DNA from: Paraburkholderia aspalathi
GTDB lineage: Bacteria; Pseudomonadota; Gammaproteobacteria; Burkholderiales; Burkholderiaceae
Reading direction: 5' to 3'
DNA: 64,000 nt
Assembly (NCBI RefSeq): GCF_900116445.1
Contig: NZ_FPBH01000003.1
Span: 1-64,000 of the forward strand
A program made the position numbers and the translations under genes. How positions within the stretch are numbered: position 1 is the stretch's first letter; the number at the start of each line of letters is the position of its first letter. Of this stretch, positions 16,736-25,250 are shown in pieces. The notes under the pieces are model-generated. The model was not told the origin of the DNA. It was given only the letters and a program-made list of their open reading frames with translations, and did not search any database.

Positions 16736-18488
16736 GGTTAATCTCCTCGAGAGTCGTTTCGCCGCGCTTCACGAGCTCGACTGCAGCGGTACGCAGCGAC
16801 TGCATGCCGTAGCGCATCGCTGCCGCCTTGATAGCCCCAAGCGGTGCGCGTTCCGACAGCAGTTGCCGCAACTCGTCGTTCATGCGCAATGCTTCTGCAA
16901 TTGCGCGGCGTCCGCGGTACCCGCTGCCGCGGCACGCCGCGCAGCCCGTGCCGCGATGAAACAGGTAGCTGCCGGCGGTATCCGGATCGATGCCCGAACG
17001 GACCAGCGTGTCCGCGTCGACCGCTTCATCGGTCGTGCAATCCGGACAGCACTGCCGCAAGAGACGCTGGGCAACGACGCCGTTGAGCGCGGACACGAAG
17101 CTGTACGGGTCGACCTCCATGTTCGTGAAGCGGCCGATCACGTCGAAGACGTTGTTCGCGTGCACGGTGGTGAACACCTGGTGACCGGTCAGCGCTGCCT
17201 GCACGGCGATTTGCGCGGTTTCCGGATCGCGGATTTCGCCGACCATGATCTTGTCCGGGTCATGCCGCAAAATCGAACGCAGTCCGCGCGCGAACGTCAG
17301 GCCCTTCGCTTCGTTGACCGGAATCTGCAGGATGTCGCCCAGCTGATATTCGACCGGGTCTTCGATCGTCACGATCTTCTCAAGACCGTTGTTGATCTCA
17401 GTCAGAATCGCGTAGAGCGTCGTCGTCTTGCCGCTGCCGGTCGGCCCGGTCACGAGCAGCATCCCGTACGGCATCGATGCGACCGAGCGCATGAAACGTG
17501 TATCAGCCTGCTGAAAGCCCAGCGCCTCGAGCGTCAGACCGCCGGAGGCCTGCGAAAGCTGATAGCGGTCAAGGATCCGCAGCACCGCGTCCTCGCCGAA
17601 CTGGTTCGGCATGATCGACACGCGGAAATCGATGTCACGTCCCGCGTACTGCGCTTTGAAACGCCCATCCTGCGGAACGCGGCGCTCGGAAATGTCGAGT
17701 TCGGAAATCACTTTCACGCGCGACAGGACCTGGTCCGCGACATCGCGGCCTTCGACCCGGCCGACCACAGTCAGCACACCGTCCACGCGGCACTTGATCA
17801 TTAACCCGTTGGCGCGGCATTCGAGGTGAATGTCGCTCGCCATCATCTTCAGCGCGTCATAGATCGTCGAGTTGAGCAGCCTCACCACCGGGCTGTCGTC
17901 ACTACTGATGCCCTGCAGCGTCAACGCGAGCGAAGACGGATCGACTGCACTCTGGATCGGGTCGTCGAACGCGAGCGAGTCCATCGCCCGCACGTCTTTT
18001 TCGCGCACGGCCAGATACGCGCTGATGTCCCCCGCGCTCGCGAGCGCCCAGCTGTACGGCACGGTCGGCCGCGAGCGCATGCGGTGTTCGACGCAGCCTC
18101 GCGTGCGCGCGTCGAGCGGATCGGCGATGACGAACAGCAGACCCTTGCCACTGTTTGTGCCGCCTGAACCGTTTGTGCCGCTTGTTCCATCTGCCTCGCG
18201 AAAACACACGCACAGGCGGGTCGTCGCTTCGACAAACGACATCACGTCGAAATCAGGCTCGTACTGATTCAACTCGCGCATGCTGATCGGCTTCATGCGA
18301 AATTGCACAGCCAACTGGGCGCGCATCTCGTCCGCGCTCAGTGCCGTCTGTGTCATCAACTCTTCCAGCGCGCGAATACCGGAACCGTGCCGCTCGCCGA
18401 GCGTTCGCAGTGCCTCGCGCAACTCGACACGCGGTTCGACACGCGTTTCGACATTTAGGCTTGCCGGAATCGTGCTGACGGTATCCAC
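16716..18488 (-). CDS. gspE: GspE/PilB-type secretion ATPase
   Basis: A 590-residue hexameric ATPase driving pseudopilus assembly. An N-terminal GspE-N-like domain (about 30-130) is followed by the CTE domain and the ATPase core: Walker A GPTGSGKTT, Asp box IVTIEDPVEYQLG, Walker B IMVGEIRDPETAQIAVQAALTGH and the His box VFTTVHANN. A zinc-type tetracysteine motif (CCPDC then CAAC) lies near the C-terminus, typical of GspE and PilB. A low-complexity insert GTSGTNGSGGTNSGKG near residue 105 comes from a short tandem repeat. The start is GTG 18488 after GGAGAA. The downstream gene begins inside its 3' end. Confidence 0.95.
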   Translation of the reverse strand: MDTVSTIPASLNVETRVEPRVELREALRTLGERHGSGIRALEELMTQTALSADEMRAQLAVQFRMKPISMRELNQYEPDFDVMSFVEATTRLCVCFREADGTSGTNGSGGTNSGKGLLFVIADPLDARTRGCVEHRMRSRPTVPYSWALASAGDISAYLAVREKDVRAMDSLAFDDPIQSAVDPSSLALTLQGISSDDSPVVRLLNSTIYDALKMMASDIHLECRANGLMIKCRVDGVLTVVGRVEGRDVADQVLSRVKVISELDISERRVPQDGRFKAQYAGRDIDFRVSIMPNQFGEDAVLRILDRYQLSQASGGLTLEALGFQQADTRFMRSVASMPYGMLLVTGPTGSGKTTTLYAILTEINNGLEKIVTIEDPVEYQLGDILQIPVNEAKGLTFARGLRSILRHDPDKIMVGEIRDPETAQIAVQAALTGHQVFTTVHANNVFDVIGRFTNMEVDPYSFVSALNGVVAQRLLRQCCPDCTTDEAVDADTLVRSGIDPDTAGSYLFHRGTGCAACRGSGYRGRRAIAEALRMNDELRQLLSERAPLGAIKAAAMRYGMQSLRTAAVELVKRGETTLEEINRVTMVE

Positions 18489-18507
18489 GTGTTTTCTCCA
18501 GGTGGGT

Positions 18508-19710
18508 CTATTGAATGCTCGATGCGATTTCGAAAATCGGCATGTACATCAGCACGACAATTCCACCGATGACCACACCGATAAAGATCATCATCGCGGG
18601 TTCGATCAAACGCGAGATCAGATCGATCGTGCGAGACACCTGCGCCTCCTGAAACGCGGCAATTCTGTCGAGAACGGGTCCAAGGCCACCGGTCTTCTCC
18701 GCCACCGTCAGGAGTCGATAGGAAATCGGGTTGGCGAGTCCGCCCTGCTGAAACGCGTCGGATATCTTTGTGCCGTTGCGCACCTGCTGCAGGGCGTCCG
18801 CGAGTGCGGCCTGGTCCGCGCGGCCGACTAGCCCACGCGCAAGATCGAACGCGCGCACAGCGGGAATACCGCCGTCGACCAGCATGGCGGTCGTGCGATA
18901 AAACTGCGACTGGCGAAAGATGCGGAAGTGTTGCCCAATGCCCGGCAGGGCAAACATGCGATCGGCGATCCAGCTCCGGACCGCCGGTCTGCGCAGCGCG
19001 AAACCGGCCGCCACCGCCAGCACAGCGAGGCTCGCGCTCAACTCCGCCCCGTGGGCGTGCACCATGCTGCCCCAGGCGATCAGCAAGCGCGAGAGCAACG
19101 GGAGCTCACGCCCGCTGTGCTCGAGCAAGGTCGCGAACCTCGGCACGACGAAACCCAGCAGGAACAGCACGACCGCCGCGCCCACCAGCAGCAGAACGGA
19201 TGGATAGATCGCTGCCGACACCACCCGGCCGCGCAGTTCGTGAAGCATCGCGCTGTTGCGCGAATAGCGGGTCAAACTATCCGCGAGGCCGCCGGTTTGC
19301 TCGCTGGCTTTCACGCAGGCGACAAGCACCGGCGGAAAGATGTGGCTCGCGTGTTCGAGCGCCGCGGAGAGTGACTGCCCCTCTTCCAGTAGCCGCAACA
19401 GTTCGCGATATACCTGTGCCGATGCCTCGCGGCGCTCGTTGCCCCCGAGCGTGCGCAATGCATCGACGACGCCGACGCCTGCATCTAGTAATGCCGCCAG
19501 TTCGCGCGCGAACAGTTCGACGTTGAATCTGCCGCCGGGCAGCGCCGCCCAGTTTTTCCCCTGGCGCCGCCGGCTCGCGTCTGCGCGAACCGATACGACA
19601 CGAAGGCCGCGGGCGCGTGCAAGCGACGCCGCAGTCGACGAAGAATCGCTATCGATGCGAAGCGTCTGAACCGCACCACTGGTATCGAAAACACGCAGCA
19701 CGAACTTCAC
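18508..19710 (-). CDS. gspF: GspF/PilC-type inner-membrane platform protein
   Basis: A 400-residue polytopic protein that forms the inner-membrane platform of the secretion system. It has two T2SSF domains: the first around GGRFNVELFARELAALLDAGVGVVDAL, the second around LPGIGQHFRIFRQSQFYRTTAMLVDGGIPAVRAFDL, each followed by membrane helices. The C-terminal LIEPAMMIFIGVVIGGIVVLMYMPIFE is the family end. GTG 19710 is chosen because AAGGAGAG lies 5 bases before it and KFVLRVFD is the usual N-terminal beginning; the frame is open to 19758. The ATPase gene starts 19 bp downstream. Confidence 0.94.
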   Translation of the reverse strand: MKFVLRVFDTSGAVQTLRIDSDSSSTAASLARARGLRVVSVRADASRRRQGKNWAALPGGRFNVELFARELAALLDAGVGVVDALRTLGGNERREASAQVYRELLRLLEEGQSLSAALEHASHIFPPVLVACVKASEQTGGLADSLTRYSRNSAMLHELRGRVVSAAIYPSVLLLVGAAVVLFLLGFVVPRFATLLEHSGRELPLLSRLLIAWGSMVHAHGAELSASLAVLAVAAGFALRRPAVRSWIADRMFALPGIGQHFRIFRQSQFYRTTAMLVDGGIPAVRAFDLARGLVGRADQAALADALQQVRNGTKISDAFQQGGLANPISYRLLTVAEKTGGLGPVLDRIAAFQEAQVSRTIDLISRLIEPAMMIFIGVVIGGIVVLMYMPIFEIASSIQ

Positions 19711-19773
19711 GTCGACTCTCCTTGCAAACAACCCACTACTGGCCCGGCGTCGCGGCAACCGCGCGGTGCACCG

Positions 19774-20310
19774 TTACCACGAAGAGACGGTCGTGTTCTC
19801 GCCGACGCCACCGCCTCGTCCATCCTTGCCAAGCGAAAACAGATCGTAGTCGCCGTGCTCGCCCGGCGAACGATACTGGTACGGTCGATCCCACGGATCG
19901 ACCGGCACCGCCTTCGCCAGGTACGGCCCGCTCCAATGCGTCGCGTCCTGCGGTTTGGCGATCAGTGCCTGCAGCCCTTCTTCGGTCGACGGATAGGAAC
20001 CGACATCCAGCCGGTATTGATCGAGCGCCTGCCCGAGCGAGACAATCTGCGCGCGCGCGATCTTCGTATTCGACTTGCCGACCTGTTCGAAATACCGAGG
20101 AGCAACGAGACCTGCCAGCAAGCCGATGATGACCATCACCACAAGCAGCTCGAGCAGCGTGAAGCCGTGGCTGCGTCGCGCGCCCCTTTCAAGGCGGACG
20201 CACTGCCACGGACGCCCGGGCATGCCGGGCTTGATAGAGGACAATTCGTTGTACACGGCTCCCCCTGTAACGACCCACCGCTTCGGCGTTGCCGAAGCCG
20301 TTGAATGCAT
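19774..20310 (-). CDS. gspG: Major pseudopilin GspG
   Basis: A 178-residue (as opened) pseudopilin. The processing site is RRSHG followed by FTLLELLVVMVIIGLLAGLVAPRYF with Glu at +5, and the C-terminus carries the calcium-site region DPWDRPYQYRSPGEHGDYDLFSLGKDG of classical GspG. The start is uncertain: ATG 20310 gives a leader of about 49 residues, while a GTG at 20253 after AGGGGGA is a good alternative. The alternative is favoured by a hairpin at 20280-20298 (CTTCGGC, loop GTT, GCCGAAG) that would otherwise lie inside the coding region. It is the first gene of the secretion operon, 79 bp after the response regulator. Confidence 0.93.
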   Translation of the reverse strand: MHSTASATPKRWVVTGGAVYNELSSIKPGMPGRPWQCVRLERGARRSHGFTLLELLVVMVIIGLLAGLVAPRYFEQVGKSNTKIARAQIVSLGQALDQYRLDVGSYPSTEEGLQALIAKPQDATHWSGPYLAKAVPVDPWDRPYQYRSPGEHGDYDLFSLGKDGRGGGVGENTTVSSW

Positions 20311-20389
20311 TCTTGTTCAGGTCGATACGGGCAAGAAGTAGGGAGAGCCGTCCAAAGACATGGGTAAAGACCCTCCAGTTGCGCCGCGC

Positions 20390-21100
20390 TTATACGGAGG
20401 GGTGATGCACGTGCTCTTCGTCCGGCAGCGTCAGCACGCCCATGTCGATCGCGATGCGCACCAGACCTGTCACGTTCGTGATGCCCAGCTTGCGCATCAG
20501 ATTCGCGCGATGCTTTTCGATCGTTTTCGGGCTGAGCTTCAGGTGCTCGCCGACCTGCCGATTGGTGTGCCCCTCGACAACGAGCCGCAGCACCGACCGC
20601 TCGCGGCCGGTCAACGCATCCCAGAGGTGCGCTTTTTGCCGGGTAGCCGAAGCGAAATCCGGTGCACCGGCACAGCGACCGCAAACGTCGAGACTCGTGT
20701 TGCGCTTGCCCTGCATGACAAGCCGCATCTCGCCGACGAGGTCTTCGAATGACGCATCCTTGATCACATATCCGTCGGCACCCGCGGCGAACGACTCTCG
20801 CACATGTTCTTCGCTGCGGTGAACGGTGAGGACGATAATGCGGATCTGCGGCGCGCGGCGCTTGATTGCGGCGATCGCCTCGAAACCGCTGCCGCCCGGC
20901 ATCGACAGGTCCATCAGGATCAGATCGGGCATCGTAGCAATCGCAAGACGGTATGCCTCGAGTCCGTCGCTCGCCTCGCCGACGATGCTGTAGTCGCATA
21001 GTTCGGACACCATGCGACAAAGGCCGCTGCGCAAGAGATGCTGATCCTCCGCAATCAGCACACGGTGCTGTTTTGCCAATTTCGTCGCTCCTGTCTGCAC
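20390..21100 (-). CDS. NarL/FixJ-family response regulator, first copy
   Basis: A 236-residue two-component regulator. The receiver domain (about 12-130) has the acidic pair in VLIAEDQ, phospho-acceptor Asp64 in LILMDLSMPG, Thr in IIVLTVHR and Lys in GYVIKDAS. The LuxR-type helix-turn-helix is LTGRERSVLRLVVEGHTN and LSPKTIEKHRANLMRKL. GTG 21100 opens the frame; a TTG at 21079 with AGGAG eight bases before it may be the real start. It lies 9 bp after the SCO1 gene and 79 bp before gspG, so it is likely transcribed with the secretion genes. It is closely similar to the regulator at 23179-23961. Confidence 0.92.
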   Translation of the reverse strand: MQTGATKLAKQHRVLIAEDQHLLRSGLCRMVSELCDYSIVGEASDGLEAYRLAIATMPDLILMDLSMPGGSGFEAIAAIKRRAPQIRIIVLTVHRSEEHVRESFAAGADGYVIKDASFEDLVGEMRLVMQGKRNTSLDVCGRCAGAPDFASATRQKAHLWDALTGRERSVLRLVVEGHTNRQVGEHLKLSPKTIEKHRANLMRKLGITNVTGLVRIAIDMGVLTLPDEEHVHHPSV

Positions 21101-21109
21101 CGTGCGCCG

Positions 21110-21742
21110 CTAGTTGGACGCGACAGCGTCATGGTAGGCGCTCAGCAGTTCCGCCGGCGTCGCGAAGCCGTCAATACGCAGCCACGGCTTTCCAGGCGCC
21201 GCCCGCACAAATGCAACCGGCGTGTGATTCATCTTGTCACCCCGATAGACGTTGAAGGCGCGCTGCGTCGCAATGCTGGCCTCGACCGTGCCGGTGTAGT
21301 GCTGCCACTCGGGGCCGGCGTCGAATCGGGCTCCATACGTTCTAAGACGTGCCGGCGTGTCCTGCTCAGGATCGATCGAGATCGACACGATGTGCACCTT
21401 GTCCCGGTCGCTGCCCAACTCGCTTTGCAACTTCTCGAGCGTCTGGCTGACCATCGGGCAAATAGTGGTGCACGTGGTGTAAATGAAAGTCAGGATTACC
21501 GGCCGGCCGTCATTCAATTCATCGATCAACGAGACCGTCTTGCCGTCGTCTCTGACCAGTTTCACCGGCGGCAGCGTGTAGTCGACTGTGGAGCGCATCG
21601 TCCCCGACATCATGTGATGATGCATATGCGCGTCGGCGCCATCGGCAGCGTCTGCGGCAGACGCGCACCATGCCGCGGGACCTGCCAGTCCGGCGCCGGC
21701 TAGCAGGACCGCGCCGATCAGGACTACGTTGGTCGTTCTCAT
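21110..21742 (-). CDS. SCO1/SenC-family copper chaperone or thiol-disulfide protein
   Basis: A 210-residue exported thioredoxin-fold protein. A signal peptide (about 1-30) is followed by a Met/His-rich stretch AHMHHHMMSGTM, likely copper-binding. The core has FIYTTCTTICPMVSQTLEKL with the CxxxC copper site, ISIDPEQDTPARL, and the later His ligand in KMNHTPVAFV. SCO proteins load copper into oxidases or act on thiols in the periplasm. ATG 21742 is chosen over the longer frame (to 21808) because TGGAG precedes it and a signal peptide then begins at once. No cytochrome oxidase genes are nearby, so a role for the multicopper proteins exported by this island is a reasonable inference. Confidence 0.9.
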   Translation of the reverse strand: MRTTNVVLIGAVLLAGAGLAGPAAWCASAADAADGADAHMHHHMMSGTMRSTVDYTLPPVKLVRDDGKTVSLIDELNDGRPVILTFIYTTCTTICPMVSQTLEKLQSELGSDRDKVHIVSISIDPEQDTPARLRTYGARFDAGPEWQHYTGTVEASIATQRAFNVYRGDKMNHTPVAFVRAAPGKPWLRIDGFATPAELLSAYHDAVASN

Positions 21743-21851
21743 CGCTGGCTCCAGAAGTATCATGAGCACGGCGTCGATACCCGCGTGAGCGCATGAAAGG
21801 CGCGCCACCGTGCATGTTCAGTCTCATGAATTTGCGCGCAAGCGTCATTGG

Positions 21852-21877
21852 ATGAGAGCCCCCAAAGCACGGTAGGG
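21852..21877. promoter_or_regulatory. Shared upstream element, weak copy (SCO1 operon)
   Basis: The stretch begins ATGAGA, has CCCCC in the middle and ends CGGTAGGGCA, with order and spacing like the elements at 29881, 45584 and 49304. It lies about 110 bp upstream of the SCO1 start, in the same orientation relative to its gene as the others. It is the weakest of the four: the left half-site CCTA is replaced by CCCAA. Confidence 0.4.
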
Positions 21878-21950
21878 CATGTCCGCCTGCGGGAAAACCC
21901 GCCTCGTTCAGCCGGGGTGTCCCCACATCGCGACTCAGTACTTGCCCGGT

Positions 21951-21979
21951 TGCAGCGAGCGTCAATCGAGGCCTACAAT
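21951..21979 (+). promoter_or_regulatory. Candidate promoter of the histidine kinase gene
   Basis: TTGCAG (21951-21956) and TACAAT (21974-21979) are separated by exactly 17 bp, a sigma-70 type arrangement with a good -10 box and a fair -35 box. The predicted transcription start near 21986 lies directly before the palindrome at 21990-22006 and about 40 bp before the kinase start codon. Confidence 0.5.
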
Positions 21980-21989
21980 CACTTATAGC

Positions 21990-22006
21990 CTTAAGGTTTC
22001 CTTAAG
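21990..22006. promoter_or_regulatory. PmrA/QseB-type box CTTAAGGTTTCCTTAAG
   Basis: A perfect palindrome that can also be read as two CTTAAG half-sites separated by five bases. That is the arrangement known for OmpR-family regulators of the PmrA/BasR and QseB group. It overlaps the expected transcription start of the kinase gene, so binding would most simply repress, or activate from a promoter further upstream. The NarL-type regulators encoded here are not expected to use this kind of site. Confidence 0.6.
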
Positions 22007-22026
22007 AAAACGCATCGGGACCTCCA

Positions 22027-23160
22027 ATGGATGCAAACGAGCCCACGGGATTGCAGATAAAGCTGGCCGACCTGATCGAGGCCATGCGCAAGCTTTGCAT
22101 TGCGGCCCGGACCCACGAGCCAGGTACCGCCAGCGTCACCGATGCGCGCGGCGCGGCACTTGCCCTTCTCACGCCGGATGGAACATTCCTGTCGGCAAAC
22201 CGCACTGCGGCTGCCCTCCTCGGCTACTCGAATTCCGACCTGGTCGGCAAGCAACTCGCCGACATGGCGCCGGCCAGCTCTTGCGCGCCGCTCGCGAGCG
22301 AATTGTCCGTGAGCGCTCATCGAGAATTTCACTCCTTTCCTACGGTACTCGGCGGCCGCACCGGCCAGCCGATCCAGCTCATGCTGCACCAGCAGTCGGT
22401 CCCCACCGGCCAGACCGGGCGCAGTGCGTTGCTGACGCTTTTTGAGGAGCCACTGGTTTCCGGACCCGAGCTTGCGAATGCCACGCGTTTGCCCGATGCG
22501 AGTGCGCGGGACCACCTGACGTATTTAACTATGGGTCAACAGAAAGAACGTCAACGCCTTGCAGCGGAACTGCACGACGGCCTCGGGCAAGCATTGACGC
22601 TCGTCAAGCTGATGGCTGAGGATGCGTTGATGCGGATACGCCGCGGGCAGGTCGACGACGCAGCCCAGCTGCTGGATGCAACGGTGCTCAGAATCCGCGA
22701 GACGATCGGCGACGTGAGGCAGATATGCGGCGAGCTGCGTCCGCTGATGCTCGATCAGCTCGGCCTGCCCGCCGCCTTGGGTTCACTATGCCGGCGCATC
22801 GAGCGCGGCGCCGAAAACGTCTCAGTTGTGTTCAACTGCGATGTCGACGACGAGGACGTGCCGGAGCATCTGAAGGCCGACATGTTCAGACTCGCCCAAG
22901 AAGCGTTGAACAACACCGTCAAGCATGCAGCGGCCACGGAAGTCACGCTCGGTTTCCGGCGTATTGCGGGCGGCCTCCTGATGACGATTCAGGACAATGG
23001 CATCGGCTACGAAAACCGTTCTCTGTCGACAGAAGACGCCTGTACAACCGGGCTTGGTCTCATCGGCATGCAGCACCGGGTCGAGTCGCACGGCGGCACG
23101 TTTTCAATCCAGTCGTTCGGTACGAGCGGAACGCTGGTCTCGGCGGCATGGAACGCCTAG
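22027..23160 (+). CDS. Soluble NarX-type (HPK7) sensor histidine kinase with PAS domain
   Basis: A 377-residue histidine kinase. A PAS-like domain occupies about 40-140 (LALLTPDGTFLSANRTAAALLGY), followed by the HisKA_3 dimerisation domain with ERQRLAAELHDGLGQAL, where His183 is the phosphorylation site. The ATPase domain carries EALNNTVKHAAA (N box), DNGIGY (G1) and GLGLIGMQHRVESHGG (G2). No membrane segment is present, so it senses a cytoplasmic signal. The start ATG has only a weak ribosome site. It is divergent from the SCO1/regulator/secretion operon and convergent with a second regulator, so it may serve both. Confidence 0.93.
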   Translation: MDANEPTGLQIKLADLIEAMRKLCIAARTHEPGTASVTDARGAALALLTPDGTFLSANRTAAALLGYSNSDLVGKQLADMAPASSCAPLASELSVSAHREFHSFPTVLGGRTGQPIQLMLHQQSVPTGQTGRSALLTLFEEPLVSGPELANATRLPDASARDHLTYLTMGQQKERQRLAAELHDGLGQALTLVKLMAEDALMRIRRGQVDDAAQLLDATVLRIRETIGDVRQICGELRPLMLDQLGLPAALGSLCRRIERGAENVSVVFNCDVDDEDVPEHLKADMFRLAQEALNNTVKHAAATEVTLGFRRIAGGLLMTIQDNGIGYENRSLSTEDACTTGLGLIGMQHRVESHGGTFSIQSFGTSGTLVSAAWNA

Positions 23161-23178
23161 CGCAATTTCCGTTCGCGC

Positions 23179-23961
23179 TCAACGCCCCGCTCCCAGCCCG
23201 TACCTGGGCAACCCCGTGTCTTCAGGCGATTCCGACTGTCGATCCAGATCGGCCGACAATCGGACAGGTGTGTCGTCAATTTTCGGCTCGGAACACTTCT
23301 CGGCCAGGGAAGTCAGCAGACCCATGCTGATAGCGACCAGGACCAATTCCGTCAGATTGGCGATATTGAGCTTGTGCATCATGCTGGCCCGATACTTCTC
23401 AATCGTCTTTGGACTGAGATTCAAGTACTGCCCTACCTGCCGGTTGGTGCGCCCTTCTGCGATCAGTTTCAGAACGCTGCGCTCCCGCGCCGTCAGAATG
23501 TCCCACGCCTTCTTTGGCGCGGGCGCCTCTCGGCCTGTGACGAACGAGTCGACCATGTAGCCATACACGTCGGCGCTCAGATGCTTCTTCCCCTGCATAA
23601 CCATACGCATCGCGACCAGGAGTTCATCGAACGAGACGTCTTTCAGCACGTAGCCTTCGACACCGGCGCGCAGCGCCTCACGCACATACTCTTCGCTCTG
23701 GTGAACCGTGAGCACGACGATTCGTACGTTCGGCGATCGGCGTTTGATCGCCGCGCTAGCATCGATTCCGTTCATACCTCGCATCGACAGGTCCATCAGC
23801 ATCAGATCGGGATTCAGCGTCATCGCCATTTGACAGGCTTCCTTGCCGTCCCTCGCTTCGCCGATGACGTCATAGCCCCCCTGCGCCGAGAGCATCGAGC
23901 GCAGCCCGTTCCGTAGCAGATCGTGGTCTTCGGCGATCACGACACGGCAGTTGGTATTCAT
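23179..23961 (-). CDS. NarL/FixJ-family response regulator, second copy
   Basis: A 260-residue response regulator with receiver (RVVIAEDH, phospho-acceptor Asp57 in LMLMDLSMRG, VVLTVHQ, GYVLKDVS) and LuxR-type DNA-binding domain (LTARERSVLKLIAEGRTN, LSPKTIEKYRASMMHKL). It is a clear paralogue of the regulator at 20390-21100; the MxLMDLSM and PKTIEK segments are nearly identical. A C-terminal extension of about 40 residues (CSEPKIDDTPVRL onward) is not part of the domain. ATG 23961 has AGGGG before it and is preferred over the longer frame. Its stop lies 18 bp from that of the kinase gene. Confidence 0.92.
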   Translation of the reverse strand: MNTNCRVVIAEDHDLLRNGLRSMLSAQGGYDVIGEARDGKEACQMAMTLNPDLMLMDLSMRGMNGIDASAAIKRRSPNVRIVVLTVHQSEEYVREALRAGVEGYVLKDVSFDELLVAMRMVMQGKKHLSADVYGYMVDSFVTGREAPAPKKAWDILTARERSVLKLIAEGRTNRQVGQYLNLSPKTIEKYRASMMHKLNIANLTELVLVAISMGLLTSLAEKCSEPKIDDTPVRLSADLDRQSESPEDTGLPRYGLGAGR

Positions 23962-24518
23962 GTGTTTACCCCTGGCAACCATGAACCGGTCGCGACAATG
24001 CAGTACAGCCGTCAAACGGCACCCACCGCATGCCTCGTCTTTTCCTTGCGGCCAATCCTTTCGAATTACTAACTTTATTTTTCACTTGCCGGGCGGCAAC
24101 GCCGCACGCGTGTCTCCGTTGCAAGGTTCGCGCCATGTCTCTGCAAGCCAGCATTGATCAGCCTGCTAAATTCATACGACGTTTGAAATGGCCGACGATA
24201 GCTACGTGTATGTTTCAAATCTGAACTGTTTTTCCCAGGACTGGAGATTAGTAGCAATACCGATAGAGTAGACATTGCGCGACGAATCGGTCAGCGTGAC
24301 AGGACTTGCCAATTAACAATCAGAATCGGAAATATTTTCCCTCGACGGATACGCCAGGTCATGACGCGTCCGATTACCCACGGTTACCACGCATTACGAA
24401 TGTAACGGTTTTGTACAGCCCTCCGATGCATCCGTCTTGCGTCTCAAAGTGTAGGGAGGTGCCCCATTGCCGATGCGCATTTCTCCACACCACAATTGAG
24501 GTGCGGGAGAACACGACC
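23962..24518. other. Intergenic region between divergent regulator and transglycosylase genes
   Basis: A 557-bp region with no convincing gene. Longer frames across it lack family features. It should contain promoters for the second response regulator and for the transglycosylase. At 24426-24456 there is a loose match to the shared upstream element (ATGCAT at the left, CAAAGTGTAGGG at the right), too weak to count as a copy. Confidence 0.4.
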
Positions 24519-25151
24519 ATGCGCCATTGCCCTTCATCCAGACCGGAAAACGCGATCCTCATCGCATGCGCGGTGCTTGGCATGGCATCACCGGGGGTGG
24601 CACGCGCGGAGATTTTTGGAGCGGTGGCGAGTAACGGTGCGATCATCCTGACCAACGTACCTGGCAAAGCAGGGTTGGCCGTCATCGTTGCCGGCGATCC
24701 ACCTGCCGAACGCGATGCGAAGCGTGCGCAAGCCTCATCGTCCGGGAGCGGCGACGCGTCGCGGTTCGCGGATGTGATCGACGAAGCAAGCCGCACCTTT
24801 CGCGTTCAGCCCGAACTCTTGCGCGCAGTGATCGACGTCGAATCGCGATACAACCCGAAAGCGGTTTCAGACAAAGGTGCGCTGGGCCTGATGCAGGTCA
24901 TGCCGGAGACGGCACGGCGCTTTGCCGGTGGAGACATGCTCAATCCGCGAGACAACGTGCTGACCGGAGCCCGCTATCTACGCTTCCTTCTCGATCTCTT
25001 CAAGGACGATGTCGAACTCACCGTGGCCGCGTACAACGCCGGGGAAAATGCTGTGATTCGGGCCGGCTATCGCGTGCCCTCAGTGCGGGAAACGCGCCTT
25101 TACGTGCCACGGGTTCTGGAGCGCTATCGACGCATGCTCGCAGCCGGTTAA
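24519..25151 (+). CDS. Soluble lytic transglycosylase (SLT domain)
   Basis: A 210-residue exported murein lytic enzyme. A signal peptide (about 1-30, ending VARA) leads to a short N-terminal domain (EIFGAVASNGAIILTNVPG) and the SLT domain: VIDVESRYNPKAVSDKGALG with the catalytic Glu, LMQVMPETARRF, and LTVAAYNAGENAV. ATG 24519 has GGGAGA eight bases upstream; the open frame from 24306 gives no signal peptide at its start. Such enzymes open the peptidoglycan for large envelope machines. Its position beside the secretion system suggests that role here (inference). Confidence 0.9.
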   Translation: MRHCPSSRPENAILIACAVLGMASPGVARAEIFGAVASNGAIILTNVPGKAGLAVIVAGDPPAERDAKRAQASSSGSGDASRFADVIDEASRTFRVQPELLRAVIDVESRYNPKAVSDKGALGLMQVMPETARRFAGGDMLNPRDNVLTGARYLRFLLDLFKDDVELTVAAYNAGENAVIRAGYRVPSVRETRLYVPRVLERYRRMLAAG

Positions 25152-25250
25152 CCGTTGCGCGCTCCGGCGGCAAGCCGGCACCCATATCGATGACATCCAG
25201 GCGTGGCCAGCCGCCGGCCTCGTCGTACTGTTGCCGAGTGCGGGAACAGT

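Noticed and set aside
16443..17804. Plus-strand frame of 453 codons antisense to the secretion ATPase
   Set aside because: The opposite strand encodes all ATPase motifs, so this frame cannot be the gene.
24426..24456. Possible fifth copy of the shared upstream element
   Set aside because: Only the right end (CAAAGTGTAGGG) agrees; the left half-site and middle are missing.
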